Assembly: GCA_902806095.1 (NCBI GenBank)
Contig: CADCVF010000025.1
Span: 1 to 41,848, forward strand
Source: an uncultured Rubrobacteraceae bacterium
GTDB taxonomy: Bacteria > Actinomycetota > Rubrobacteria > Rubrobacterales > Rubrobacteraceae
DNA: 41,848 nucleotides
Direction: 5' to 3'
Shown: piece after piece, positions 1 through 8,332 of the stretch
Layout: every line of letters begins with the position of its first letter
Numbering within the stretch: the first letter of the stretch is position 1
Notes under the pieces: model-generated
Seen by the model: only the letters and a program-made list of their open reading frames with translations
Database searches by the model: none
What the model was told of the DNA's origin: nothing
Made by a program: the position numbers and the translations under genes

Positions 1-8
1 GTGGATGT

Positions 9-446
9 ATGGCTACTGCTGATCGTCGTGCGGAAGTTGTTTGGAAGGGTGATCTGTCAAGCGGTTCGGGAACCTTCGATCTGGTGAGCAGCGAGGCAGT
101 GAAGGATCTGCCGGTAACCTGGGCCTCGCGTACGGAGCGTCCCAACGGCAAGACCAGTCCCGAGGAATTAATCGCAGCGGCTCACGCGAGTTGCTACGCG
201 ATGGCTTTCTCGGGCGTGCTCGCCGGGATGGGCAACGAGCCTGAGGAGCTCAATATCAGTGCCGTATGCACCTTCGACGTCGACCAGGTGAAGATCACTA
301 CGATGGTCCTTGACGTCCGCGGGCGAGTCCCTGGCCTCGACGCCGAAGGTTTCCAGAACGCCGCAGAGCAGGCCGATCAGGGGTGCCCCGTCTCCAACGC
401 CCTGCGTGGCAACGTGGACATACAATTGAACGCGACCCTGGCGTAA
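9..446 (+). CDS. osmC: OsmC/Ohr-family peroxiredoxin
   Basis: The 145-residue protein has the full OsmC layout. The two redox cysteines are C62, in the helix AHASCYAMAF, and C126, in the GCPVSNAL motif; a third cysteine, C87, is not part of the family pair. Proteins of this family reduce organic hydroperoxides in the cytoplasm with a thiol partner. The N-terminus aligns with E. coli OsmC from the first residues (VVWKGDLSSGSGT versus AHWEGDIKRGKGT), which supports the ATG at 9. Only eight bases precede it, so the ribosome site is outside the window and a start further upstream cannot be excluded. The gene converges on the acetyltransferase next door with a four-base gap. The OsmC subgroup is favoured over Ohr because of the GCPVS motif spacing. 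Confidence 0.9.
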   Translation: MATADRRAEVVWKGDLSSGSGTFDLVSSEAVKDLPVTWASRTERPNGKTSPEELIAAAHASCYAMAFSGVLAGMGNEPEELNISAVCTFDVDQVKITTMVLDVRGRVPGLDAEGFQNAAEQADQGCPVSNALRGNVDIQLNATLA

Positions 447-450
447 CGCT

Positions 451-945
451 CTACCCGCGGACGCGGGCCATCGAGTGAGCATCCACGAACTCACCGTCGC
501 GGAAAGCGTAGCGGCTGTGGGTTCCTTCTATCTCGAACCCGAACTTCTCGTACAGGGCGATGGCGGCGGAGTTGTCCGTGTGGACTTTGAGTTCGATCCT
601 GGTGATGTTCAGCCAGTTGTCCGCCAGGTCTAGGGCGGCGCGCATGAGTTCCGCCCCGACTCCTTTGCCCTGCCATTCGCCCATCACGGATATGCCGATT
701 TCTCCAACGTGCCGCCTGCGCCACCTCGAGAGCTGGGTATGGATGCCCACGTTCCCGACCGCCTCTCCCTCCACGATGGCTAGCAAGAGGTGAAAGCCCT
801 CCGGCGGTTCGGCCAGGCGTCTGCGCCATCTCTCGGCAGATTGAAGCGGTAGCTGCATGGTCCCCGCGACGACGCCGGGATCGGTCATGATGCGGTGCAT
901 GGCTTCGTAATCGTCCGGCTCGGCGTGGCGGATGGTTATCTCCAC
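451..945 (-). CDS. GNAT N-acetyltransferase, AaaT/YhhY-like
   Basis: This 164-residue protein is a complete GNAT fold. The acetyl-CoA pyrophosphate loop is W91-Q-G-K-G-V-G, followed by the helix AELMRAALDLADNW. From memory it resembles E. coli YhhY (AaaT), an L-amino-acid N-acetyltransferase, along most of its length: IRHAEPDDYEA at the N-terminus, NWLNITRIEL in the middle, and YEKFGFEIEGT and FVDAHSMARV at the end. It probably acetylates the amino group of an amino acid or a related small toxic amine in the cytoplasm, but the substrate is inferred. The start is a GTG preceded by GAAGGAG seven bases upstream. It is a single-gene unit convergent with osmC. Confidence 0.85.
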   Translation of the reverse strand: MEITIRHAEPDDYEAMHRIMTDPGVVAGTMQLPLQSAERWRRRLAEPPEGFHLLLAIVEGEAVGNVGIHTQLSRWRRRHVGEIGISVMGEWQGKGVGAELMRAALDLADNWLNITRIELKVHTDNSAAIALYEKFGFEIEGTHSRYAFRDGEFVDAHSMARVRG

Positions 946-994
946 GGGCGGTCTCCTTCAGATCCGCTGACGAAAACAGGATAACGCAAGGCCG

Positions 995-1026
995 CAAGAG
1001 AAGAGCCCCCGTCGAAACGGAGGCTC
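995..1026 (-). terminator. Rho-independent terminator of the symporter operon
   Basis: On the minus strand a GC-rich stem (GAGCCTCCGT pairing with ACGGGGGCTC, one mismatch, arms 1003-1026) is followed by TTCTCTT. It lies 24 bases after the actP stop codon. Confidence 0.7.
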
Positions 1027-1049
1027 GGGCGCCACGATGTTTCCATTCG

Positions 1050-2678
1050 CTACGTCGTGCGGGGTTCCTGTTCGGGGGCGCCTTCCTGGATCTCGTGCTC
1101 TATGTTGGAGATACCGGTGATGGAGCGGACGTAGATCTCATCGTAGGAAACCTGGAGGCCCTGCTCGCGCTCGCGCTCGGCGCCGCGCCCGCCCAGAAGA
1201 GTGCCCAGATAGCAGCCCAGGAAGCCCAGCGGCACCGAGAACAGCGCCGGGTACACGAACGGGAAGATGGGATCTATGGGGATGATCGGGGTCAGCGGAG
1301 GCTCCGGGTTCGGGCCGGTCATCACGTTCGGGCTGAGTATGATCAGGACGACGCAGGAGATCAACCCCACCAGGATACCCGTCACCGCCCCGGTAGTGTT
1401 GAACCGCTTCCAGAAGATGGTCAGCAGGATCACCGGCACGTTCGCGCTTGCGGCGACCGCGAAGGCGAGGGCGACCAGGAACGCCACGTTGAGGCTCGCC
1501 GCCGGTATGGCCAGGATTATCGCGAGGATGGAGATGCCGACCGCCGTGAAGCGGGCCGCGCGAAGCTGCTCTTGCTCGGATGCTTCGCCGCCTCGGATGA
1601 CGTTGGAGTAAAAGTCGTGGGCGAAAGCGCTCGAAGCCGCCACGACGAGCCCGGCGACCACGGCGACGATGGTGGCGAAGGCGACCGCCGAGATGAAGGC
1701 GAAGAAGATGGGACCGCCGAGCGCCTCGGCGAGCTGCGGAGCGGCCGTGTTCCCCGCCGGGTTCTGCGCCGCGATGGCGTCCTGGCCGACGAAGAGCGCC
1801 GCGCCGTAGCCCAGAACCGGCGTCAGCAGGTAGAACAGGCCGATGATCCAGGTCGCCGTGACGATCGAGGACCGGGCCGTTTTGGCGTCGGGGACGGTGA
1901 GGAACCGGATCAAGATGTGCGGCAGCCCCGCCGTACCGAGCACGAGGGCGATGTTGAGCGAGATCACGTCGAGCCCGGCGACGAGCCCTGCCGGCGGCGG
2001 CGGCACCACCATCTCGGAACCTATCTGTGATTCGACCTCGTTGAAGAGGTTGACCGGGTTGAAGCCGATGCTCGGCTGGGCGAGCACGAAGAGGGACAGG
2101 GCCAGGGTGCCGGCGATGAGGAGACCGGCCTTGACTATCTGGATCCAGGTCGTCGCCACCATGCCGCCGGCCACGATGTAGACCGTCATCAGGATGCCGA
2201 TGAGTATGACCGAGAGGACGTAGTCAAGGCCGAGCAGCAGCTCGATAAGCGCCCCCGCGCCGTTGAGCTGGGCGATCATGTAGAACATGCTGATCGCTAT
2301 GGTCGAGAGCGCGGCCGCCGAACGAACGCTCGGCTTGTTGAACCGGCTCGCCAGCATATCTGCGAACGTGTACTTGCCCAGATTTCTCAAGGGCTCGGCC
2401 ACCAGCAGCAGCACCACCAGGTAAGCCACGAGGAAGCCTATGGAGAGGTAGAAACCCGAGAAGCCGGTGAGCGAGATGGCACCCGCGATCCCCAGGAAAG
2501 ACGCCGCCGAGAGGTAGTCACCGGAGATGGCGAGGCCGTTCTGCCAGCCCTTGATACCGCCGCCAGCCACGTAGTGGTCGCTGGTGGACTTGTTCTGCCG
2601 CGACGCCCAGGCGGTGATACCGAGCGTCAGCGCGATGATCAGGACGAAGAAGATGATGGATATTACTCGGTCGCTCAC
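1050..2678 (-). CDS. actP: Cation/acetate symporter, SSS family (ActP)
   Basis: The 542-residue protein is a sodium:solute symporter with about 13 predicted membrane helices and the usual ActP length. Family landmarks are the N-terminal YVAGGGIKGWQNGLAISGDY segment, the GGMVATTWIQIVKA region and the HILIRFLTVPD loop. ActP proteins import acetate and related short carboxylates such as propionate with sodium across the inner membrane. Its start ATG overlaps the stop of the upstream DUF485 gene (ATGA), the standard yjcH-actP arrangement. The C-terminal tail (about 60 residues, with EREREQGLQ) is charged and cytoplasmic. The acetyl-CoA synthetase gene acs, often linked elsewhere, is not in this window. 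Confidence 0.9.
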   Translation of the reverse strand: MSDRVISIIFFVLIIALTLGITAWASRQNKSTSDHYVAGGGIKGWQNGLAISGDYLSAASFLGIAGAISLTGFSGFYLSIGFLVAYLVVLLLVAEPLRNLGKYTFADMLASRFNKPSVRSAAALSTIAISMFYMIAQLNGAGALIELLLGLDYVLSVILIGILMTVYIVAGGMVATTWIQIVKAGLLIAGTLALSLFVLAQPSIGFNPVNLFNEVESQIGSEMVVPPPPAGLVAGLDVISLNIALVLGTAGLPHILIRFLTVPDAKTARSSIVTATWIIGLFYLLTPVLGYGAALFVGQDAIAAQNPAGNTAAPQLAEALGGPIFFAFISAVAFATIVAVVAGLVVAASSAFAHDFYSNVIRGGEASEQEQLRAARFTAVGISILAIILAIPAASLNVAFLVALAFAVAASANVPVILLTIFWKRFNTTGAVTGILVGLISCVVLIILSPNVMTGPNPEPPLTPIIPIDPIFPFVYPALFSVPLGFLGCYLGTLLGGRGAEREREQGLQVSYDEIYVRSITGISNIEHEIQEGAPEQEPRTT

Positions 2679-3019
2679 TCCGACCCTCCCGTTCCGCTGG
2701 TCCTACCGGCCTCATCGCCCTCCGTGGCCTCGTGCCTGGCCTGGTCCACCAGATCGTCCCACCTGTTGGCCCGGCTGACGTAGATATGCATGAGTATCCA
2801 GGTCATCGCGAACTGTGCGAAAGCGTAGACGTAGGCCAGGTTTATCGCCCCGATGACGTTCACGTCCAACACCGTGGTGAACGCCGTCAGAAATGGCAAA
2901 CCGAAGTAGAAGACCAGGAAAAAGATCGTCGCCGGTATGATGAATGCTTTTCGCTTCTGCGTGAGCTCCCTGAACGCCGATGTCCGCTCGACGCGAACCC
3001 ATTCTTCGTGCTTCTCCAC
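2675..3019 (-). CDS. DUF485 membrane protein, YjcH-like partner of ActP
   Basis: This 114-residue protein belongs to the DUF485 family. It has a short cytoplasmic head (EEWVRVERTSAFRELTQKRKAF) and two membrane helices, at about residues 27-49 and 60-82, followed by a charged tail. DUF485 genes nearly always precede actP and may assist or stabilise the symporter, but their biochemical role is not established. The GTG start is chosen because AAGGAG lies a few bases upstream; the stop overlaps the actP start by four bases. A consensus promoter is found about 40 bases upstream. Confidence 0.85.
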   Translation of the reverse strand: MEKHEEWVRVERTSAFRELTQKRKAFIIPATIFFLVFYFGLPFLTAFTTVLDVNVIGAINLAYVYAFAQFAMTWILMHIYVSRANRWDDLVDQARHEATEGDEAGRTSGTGGSE

Positions 3020-3060
3020 GAAACTCCTTTCACCAGATTTCCCCTGCCTTCTTGCGGCGC

Positions 3061-3089
3061 ACTATATTGCATGCCTTATACAAGGTCAA
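3061..3089 (-). promoter_or_regulatory. Sigma-70-type promoter of the DUF485-actP operon
   Basis: The minus strand reads TTGACC, a 17-base spacer, then TATAGT. It is one of the closest matches to a vegetative promoter in the window and lies 42 bases before the DUF485 start. Confidence 0.65.
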
Positions 3090-3171
3090 ACATGCATGAA
3101 CGATAAGTTGCAAAATCCACTCGGGACGGATCTTTGGCCGTGTTCAGGGGCGCGGATTCAGATCTCCGCTG

Positions 3172-3210
3172 GGCGCGGCACAACCCTCTCGAAAAGAGTC
3201 ATGCCGCGCC
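3172..3210 (-). terminator. Hairpin after the selenoprotein formate dehydrogenase gene
   Basis: A perfect 9-bp stem (GGCGCGGCA with TGCCGCGCC) encloses a smaller TCTC-GAAA-AGAG hairpin. It begins 13 bases after the FDH-1 stop. No T-run follows, so it may act as an mRNA 3'-end stabiliser as much as a terminator. Confidence 0.5.
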
Positions 3211-3222
3211 AGAGAAGATTGC

Positions 3223-5415
3223 TTAAGCTTTCTCTATCGTCACCGCGCAGGCTTTTAGCTCGGCCGTTCCTGACTGTGGGTCTACGGCGTTGATGGTAAG
3301 GACGTTGGTCGGTACCTGATCCGGGAAGGAGTAACCCATGAACAGTAGTCCCGGTCTCACCCTGTCGGTGACGCGGGCTTTGACCGCCTCGACGGTCCCG
3401 CGACGGGAACTTACCTGAACGAAGTCGCCTTCTTCGATGCCGTACTCGGCGGCGTCATCCTCGCAGATCTCGAGCAGCTCCTCGTTGTCTTTGACCTTCT
3501 TGTAGTCCTGGGTCATCGTGCCCGTGTTGTGGAAGGCGAGGCGACGTCCGGTCGTCAACTGGAACGGGTACTCCTCGTCGGGCATCTCTACCGGTCCTTC
3601 GTGGTCAACGGGGGTGAAAGGAACCCGGTTGTCGACCTCTTCGGCCCACAATTCCTCGTGCAGGAACATGGTTCCCGGTCCCTCCTTCTCGACCACGTCG
3701 GCCGTGAGGGACCCACCCTCGGCGTTCTCGGCGCCCTTCGTGCTCGCCATGAGCTGCTCTTTGGGGGTGTTGTCGGAGATCTCCTCGAAGCTCCCGTCCA
3801 GGCAGGGCCACTGGATGCCGCCGTACCTCTCGAGCCGCTCGTAGCTGATGCCGCTGAACTTGGGCGCGAGGCGGCGTACCTCGTCCCAGACCTCCTCGGC
3901 AGTCTCGAAGTCCCAGTCGTGCCCCATGCGATTGGCGATGTCGCGCAGGATCATGATGTCGTCCCGCGCCTCGCCGGGAGGGTCGACCGCCCTCCGGACC
4001 CGCTGCACGCGCCGTTCGCTGTTGATGACCGTGCCGTCGGTCTCGGCCCAACTCGCCGCCGCCGGGAGCACCACGTCGGCCATGCGAGCTGTCTTGGTCA
4101 TGAGGATGTCCTGCACGACCAAGAAATCCAGGCTCCCGAAGAGCTTCTCGTGCTTGTGCTCGTCGGCGTCGGACTGGACCGGGTTCTCCCCGATCACGTA
4201 CATGCACCGGATCTCGCCGTTCGAAACGGCGTCCATCATCTCGGGCTGGTTCAAGCCCTCGTGTGCCGGCAGAGGAGTGCCCCATACATCCTCAAAGAGC
4301 GTGTGCGCCTCTGGGTCGTCCCACCTCCAGCCGCCGACATTCTTGTCCGGCAGGGCGCCCATGTCCCCGCCGCCCTGCACGTTGTTCTGCCCGCGCAGCG
4401 GGTTGAGGCCGCTTCCGTACTTGCCTACGTGCCCGGTCAAGAGCCCCAGGTCGATGAGCGCGAACACGCCGTCGGCGCCGTTGTGGTGTTCGGTGATGCC
4501 CAGCGTCCAGTTCAGGGTCGCTTTGTCGGCGGTGGCGTACATGCGGGCCACCTCGCGGATCTCGTCCGCCGGGATGCCGGTTATCTGCTCGGCATACTCA
4601 GGCGTGTATCCGGCGACCTTCTCCTTGTAAGCCTCGAAGCCCTTTGTGGCGCGTTCGACGAACTCCTTGTTGTACAGGTCTTCCTCGATGATGACGTGGC
4701 CCATCGCGTTCGCCAGGCAGATGTCGGTGCCGACGTTGAGGCCGAGCCATTTGTCGGCCTTCTTGACCTGATCGATCTTGCGCGGGTCTATGACGACCAT
4801 CTTGGCGCCGTTCTTGATCCCACGGCGCATGTGGTTGTAGATGATGGGGTGGCACTCCATCGTGTTGCTACCCCAGCAGATTATGAGGTCGGTGTTCTCG
4901 AACTCCTCGTAAGAGGTGGTCGCCCCGCCCGCTCCGAACGTTGCCACCAGACCGGTGACGCTGGCGGCGTGTCAAGCACGGTTGCACGAGTCTATGTTGC
5001 TGTTCCCGAGCACCTGCCTGACGAACTTCCCGGCGAGGTAGTTGAGCTCGTTGGTCGAGCGCGAGGAACTGAAGGTTCCGAAGGCGTACGGGCCGTGCTC
5101 TTCTTTGATCTCGCCCATCTTGCTCGCCACGAGGTCGAGGGCCTCGTCCCACGATGCCGGGACCAGCTCGCCGTCCTTGCGGACGAGGGGCGTAGTCAGC
5201 CGCTTCTCGCTGTACAGGTGGCGCCAGCCTTCGCGGCCCTTGATGCACGCTTCGCCCTTGCTGGACGGGTTCTCCTTCTCGCCCGTTACCTTCTGGATGA
5301 CGCCGTCATCGACCTTCAGGGTCAGGCCGCAGCCCACCCCGCAGAAGCCGCAGATCGTGGCCACTTCCCGTGCGCCGTTTGCCTGGCCGTTCTCCGAAAC
5401 CGTCTCCGTCGCCAT
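3223..5415 (-). CDS. fdhF: Formate dehydrogenase catalytic subunit, selenoprotein (FDH-1)
   Basis: This molybdopterin oxidoreductase has about 730 residues. It oxidises formate to CO2 using a bis-MGD cofactor and one [4Fe-4S] cluster. The cluster motif is C-x2-C-x3-C with a fourth cysteine 28 residues on (ICGFCGVGCG...EACIKG), followed by the conserved lysine. An in-frame TGA at 4974-4972 (residue 148) sits in CNRA-U-HAASVTGL, exactly where FdhF carries selenocysteine, and a SECIS hairpin follows. A conventional gene caller would split it in two. The ATG at 5415 is preferred over the GTG three codons upstream because AGGGG then lies eight bases before the start. No signal peptide is present, so it is cytoplasmic. 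The electron partner is not adjacent. The gene is divergent from the OFA transporter. Confidence 0.92.
4943..4974 (-). promoter_or_regulatory. SECIS element and selenocysteine codon of FDH-1
   Basis: Counting the U of UGA as 1, a GGUCU loop occupies nucleotides 22-26, closed by a 6-bp stem (GUCACC with GGUGGC, one G-U pair). From memory, E. coli fdhF carries the same GGUCU loop at the same distance, where SelB binds. This supports decoding of TGA as selenocysteine and not as a nonsense mutation. Confidence 0.85.
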
Positions 5416-5456
5416 GCGGCTCACCCCTTCTCAAACATACTTCCCTGTATCTGCTG

Positions 5457-5485
5457 ATTCTAACGTCGATTGCCTGGATTGCCTA
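5457..5485 (-). promoter_or_regulatory. Candidate promoter of FDH-1
   Basis: The minus strand has TAGGCA, 17 bases, then TAGAAT. The -35 box matches the consensus at four of six positions. The expected transcript start lies about 35 bases before the ATG. Confidence 0.4.
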
Positions 5486-5521
5486 GCAAGGCGGCTTCCG
5501 GAGCGGGGAGCTGTCGGACTG

Positions 5522-5551
5522 TTGACACACGCCTGGTATCCAAACTAACAT
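5522..5551 (+). promoter_or_regulatory. Candidate promoter of the OFA transporter
   Basis: A perfect TTGACA is followed by 18 bases and TAACAT. It sits in the divergent region between FDH-1 and the transporter, 29 bases before the GTG start. Confidence 0.45.
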
Positions 5552-5579
5552 TCGGCCTGTCGTATCGGTGAGGTAGAGG

Positions 5580-6968
5580 GTGGCCACTATCGGATTCTTG
5601 TCGAGTGAGAGGAGCATCGCCGGGCCCGGCTTCAACCGCTGGCTTATACCGCCGGCGGCGCTGATGGTGCACTTGAGCATAGGCGAGGTCTACGCATTCA
5701 GCGTGTTCAAGAACCCGCTGGTGGAGCGATTCGGAACTGGCCTGACGCCGATCGCGATCATCTTCAGCATCAGCATCGTGATGCTCGGCCTGTCGGCGGC
5801 TGTGTTCGGCACCTGGGTGGAGCGTGCCGGGCCGCGGGCTGCGATGTTTACCGCCGCCCTGTGCTGGTCGGGCGGGTTTGTCGTCTCGGCGCTCGGTGTC
5901 GCCACCACGCAGTTGTGGCTCGTGTATCTGGGTTATGGAGTGCTTGGCGGCATCGGGCTCGGCATCGGCTACATCTCGCCGGTCTCCACCCTGATCAAAT
6001 GGTTCCCCGACCGGCCCGGGTTGGCGACGGGGCTGGCGATCATGGGCTTCGGTGGCGGCGCGCTTATCGCCTCGCCGCTCTCGAGCACGCTGCTCGGGGC
6101 TTACGCCAGCAACCCGGTGGATGCGATCGTGCCCTCGTTCTTGACGCTTGGAGCGGTGTACCTGGTCTCGATGATGATCGGCGCGTTCGTGGTGCGCCTG
6201 CCCGCCGAGGGTTGGCAACCCGAAGGCTGGACTCCCCCCACCGAGGAGGAGACCAGCGACCTGCAGACCACCGCCGACGTGTCGGCGAGCAGTTCGATCC
6301 GCACGCCGCAGTTCTGGATGTTGTGGACGGTGCTGTTCTGCAACGTGACGGCGGGTATCGGCGTCCTGGAGCAGGCTTCGCCGATGATCCAGGACTACTT
6401 CTCCGGTATCACGGCCGCCGCTGCGGCGGGCTTCGTCGGGCTGTTGTCACTCGCCAACATGGCCGGACGGATAACCTGGTCTTCGACCTCGGACTACATC
6501 GGGCGCAAGCCCATCTACATGGTTTACCTGGGCGTGGGCCTGGTCCTTTACTTCGTTCTGGCCGCCTTCGGGGCTTCGTCGCTGGTGTTGTTCTTGCTGG
6601 TAACCGTCGTGATCCTGAGTTTCTACGGCGGCGGGTTCGCCACGATACCGGCCTACCTCAAAGACATGTTCGGTGTCGCTGAGGTGGGGGCCATCCACGG
6701 GAGACTACTGACGGCCTGGTCGTGCGCCGGCGTCGCGGGGCCGCTCATCATCAACGCCATCGCCGACTACCAGATTGCCGCCGGACGCACCGGGGCTGAC
6801 CTGTACACGCTCTCCCTGTACATAATGGTCGGCGTGCTGGCGGTTGGCTTCGTCGCCAACCTGCTTGTCAGACCCGTAGATCCGAGATTCCACATGGAAT
6901 CTGGATCGGAACGTGAGCCCGAGAAGGAATCCACCGCCTCCGGTCAGGCCGCCGGCAGCGAATCGTAG
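5580..6968 (+). CDS. OFA-family MFS transporter (oxalate/formate antiporter-like)
   Basis: The 462-residue protein is a 12-helix major facilitator of the oxalate:formate antiporter family. The N-terminal NRWLIPPAALMVHLSIGEVY segment, the GIGLGIGYISPVSTLIKWFPDRPG loop and the GRITWSSTSDYIGRKP segment fit OFA members. OFA proteins move small carboxylates such as oxalate, formate or lactate; the substrate here is inferred from the neighbouring formate dehydrogenases and fdhD. The GTG start is preceded by GAGG about seven bases upstream. A hydrophilic linker at about residues 205-240 separates the two six-helix halves, and the C-terminal tail is polar. It is followed by a small partner gene 10 bases downstream. 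Confidence 0.88.
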   Translation: MATIGFLSSERSIAGPGFNRWLIPPAALMVHLSIGEVYAFSVFKNPLVERFGTGLTPIAIIFSISIVMLGLSAAVFGTWVERAGPRAAMFTAALCWSGGFVVSALGVATTQLWLVYLGYGVLGGIGLGIGYISPVSTLIKWFPDRPGLATGLAIMGFGGGALIASPLSSTLLGAYASNPVDAIVPSFLTLGAVYLVSMMIGAFVVRLPAEGWQPEGWTPPTEEETSDLQTTADVSASSSIRTPQFWMLWTVLFCNVTAGIGVLEQASPMIQDYFSGITAAAAAGFVGLLSLANMAGRITWSSTSDYIGRKPIYMVYLGVGLVLYFVLAAFGASSLVLFLLVTVVILSFYGGGFATIPAYLKDMFGVAEVGAIHGRLLTAWSCAGVAGPLIINAIADYQIAAGRTGADLYTLSLYIMVGVLAVGFVANLLVRPVDPRFHMESGSEREPEKESTASGQAAGSES

Positions 6969-6978
6969 GAGGAACGCC

Positions 6979-7128
6979 ATGAGCGAAGAAGCGCGGCAGG
7001 AGAGCGGAGGACAAACCTCCTCTAGCACGGGCCTTGTCGTCGTGCTGTGGGCCTTGGTCCTGATACCGCTTGCGTGGGGCGTCTACCAGACGCTTTTAGG
7101 TGTCGTCGCCCTGTTCGCGGGGGGATAA
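6979..7128 (+). CDS. Small membrane protein, MFS (OFA) transporter small subunit
   Basis: This 49-residue protein has a polar N-terminus (about 17 residues) and one membrane helix, roughly TGLVVVLWALVLIPLAWGVY. Its ATG is preceded by AGGAGG with good spacing, ten bases after the OFA stop. Short one-helix proteins of this size and position are annotated elsewhere as small subunits of OFA-type transporters; that family assignment is from memory. It presumably binds or stabilises the transporter. Confidence 0.8.
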   Translation: MSEEARQESGGQTSSSTGLVVVLWALVLIPLAWGVYQTLLGVVALFAGG

Positions 7129-7139
7129 CTGGTCAACTA

Positions 7140-7168
7140 GCCGGGCGTTTCTTGCGCCCGGCTTTTCT
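7140..7168 (+). terminator. Rho-independent terminator of the OFA operon
   Basis: A perfect 8-bp stem GCCGGGCG/CGCCCGGC with a 7-base loop is followed by TTTTCT. It sits between the convergent OFA operon and fdhD, slightly overlapping the fdhD stop. Confidence 0.85.
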
Positions 7169-8027
7169 ACGACTTTATCCTCTCGTTTCCGGCATAGACG
7201 TTGAACCTGCCTCCGCGCAGGAAGCCCACGAGCGTCATACCGAATTCCCTGGCCACATCGACGGCGAGACTGCTGGGGGCTGAGATGGCGCACACGACGG
7301 GGACCCCGGCGGCCAGGGACTTCTGCAGGATCTCGAAGCTGCTCCTGCCGCTGACCATGACGATGTGATCCGTGAGCGGCAACCTGCGTTCGAGGAGCGC
7401 CCACCCGATGAGCTTGTCCGTCGCGTTGTGCCGACCCACGTCTTCCCGCAGCGCGAGAAGCTCCCCTTCTTTATCGAAGAGGGCCGCCGCGTGCAACCCA
7501 CCCGTCGCGTCGAAGAGCCCTTGTGCCTCCCTTAGCTTCTCCGGCAGCGAGTAGATGGTCTCCGCCGCTATCTCGGGCCCGGCCGTCATGACCGGGCAGC
7601 CGCGCAGTTCCAACTGCTCCAGGCTGGCCTTGCCGCACACGCCGCAGGCGCTCGTTGTGTAGAAGTGCCTCTCCAACGGGCGCAGGTCGAACTCGCGCCC
7701 GCCGCGCAACTCGACGTTCACGATGTTGTAGCGCTGCTCGGCGTCGAGGTCGGAGTCGATGCAGTAGCTGATCTTCAGAACGTCCTCTGGAGATTCGATG
7801 ATGCCTTCTCCATACAGGAAACCCGCAGCGAGCTCGAAGTCAGCCCCGGGGGTGCGCATCGTGACGGCGACGGTCTGTGTCTTCTGCCCGGCGAAGAGCC
7901 TTATCTCCATCGGCTCCTCGGTCGCGAGCGTGTCGGGCCGCACTCGCACCCGACCGTCTTCGACGACCCTTACCCGCGTCTTCGTCTTGCTCGTGCGCCT
8001 GGGCTTGCCCGAGGTCTTCTCCAGCAT
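7167..8027 (-). CDS. fdhD: FdhD sulfurtransferase for formate dehydrogenase maturation
   Basis: The 286-residue protein is FdhD, which passes sulfur from a cysteine desulfurase to the molybdenum cofactor of formate dehydrogenases and is required for their activity. The two functional cysteines are in SACGVCGKAS (C128 and C131), and the EDVGRHNATDKLIG and VSGRSSFEI motifs are intact. The ATG at 8027 is chosen because AGGAG lies six bases upstream; a TTG nine codons earlier would extend the protein without a ribosome site. It presumably serves both selenoprotein dehydrogenases of this window. It converges with the OFA operon and is divergent from a small unknown gene. Confidence 0.93.
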   Translation of the reverse strand: MLEKTSGKPRRTSKTKTRVRVVEDGRVRVRPDTLATEEPMEIRLFAGQKTQTVAVTMRTPGADFELAAGFLYGEGIIESPEDVLKISYCIDSDLDAEQRYNIVNVELRGGREFDLRPLERHFYTTSACGVCGKASLEQLELRGCPVMTAGPEIAAETIYSLPEKLREAQGLFDATGGLHAAALFDKEGELLALREDVGRHNATDKLIGWALLERRLPLTDHIVMVSGRSSFEILQKSLAAGVPVVCAISAPSSLAVDVAREFGMTLVGFLRGGRFNVYAGNERIKS

Positions 8028-8126
8028 CGGCCTCTCCTGGTCCTCTCTTCCCAAGAGTGTATCAGCGGCGGCGTGTTAGCATGCATGGACGATGCACGAT
8101 GAAATCGGGCAACCACATTGAGACTG

Positions 8127-8330
8127 ATGGGCCTCCCGAACGTGACCCGCTACCCCGAGGCGACCGTTCTCAGGGATGAGACGAGCATCCTCATCCTCTT
8201 CGGTGGCCCATACGGGGAACAGAAGATGAACGTCCCGCTTCAGTACGTCGGCGGGGACGCAGAGGCGGCCGAACTGCGACTGCTCGCGCAGCTACAGCAG
8301 ATCGGCTACAGCGTCAGGCGTGGTGAGTAG
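8127..8330 (+). CDS. Hypothetical small protein
   Basis: I do not recognise this 67-residue protein. It has a predicted beta-rich start (SILILFGGPYGEQKMNVPLQYVGG) and an amphipathic C-terminal helix (AEAAELRLLAQLQQIGYSVRR). There is no signal peptide or membrane segment. The ATG at 8127 is used, but no strong ribosome site is visible; a TTG three codons upstream is the alternative start. It is divergent from fdhD and converges on the first Uma2 gene with a two-base gap. Confidence 0.5.
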   Translation: MGLPNVTRYPEATVLRDETSILILFGGPYGEQKMNVPLQYVGGDAEAAELRLLAQLQQIGYSVRRGE

Positions 8331-8332
8331 GG

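Noticed and set aside
4972-4974. Nonsense mutation making FDH-1 a pseudogene
   Set aside because: The TGA is at the selenocysteine position, the frame is intact on both sides, a SECIS hairpin follows, and FDH-2 shows the same arrangement.
3529-5457. A 642-codon plus-strand open frame opposite FDH-1
   Set aside because: It lies antisense to a clear molybdopterin enzyme; high GC content leaves long stop-free frames. It shows no family features.
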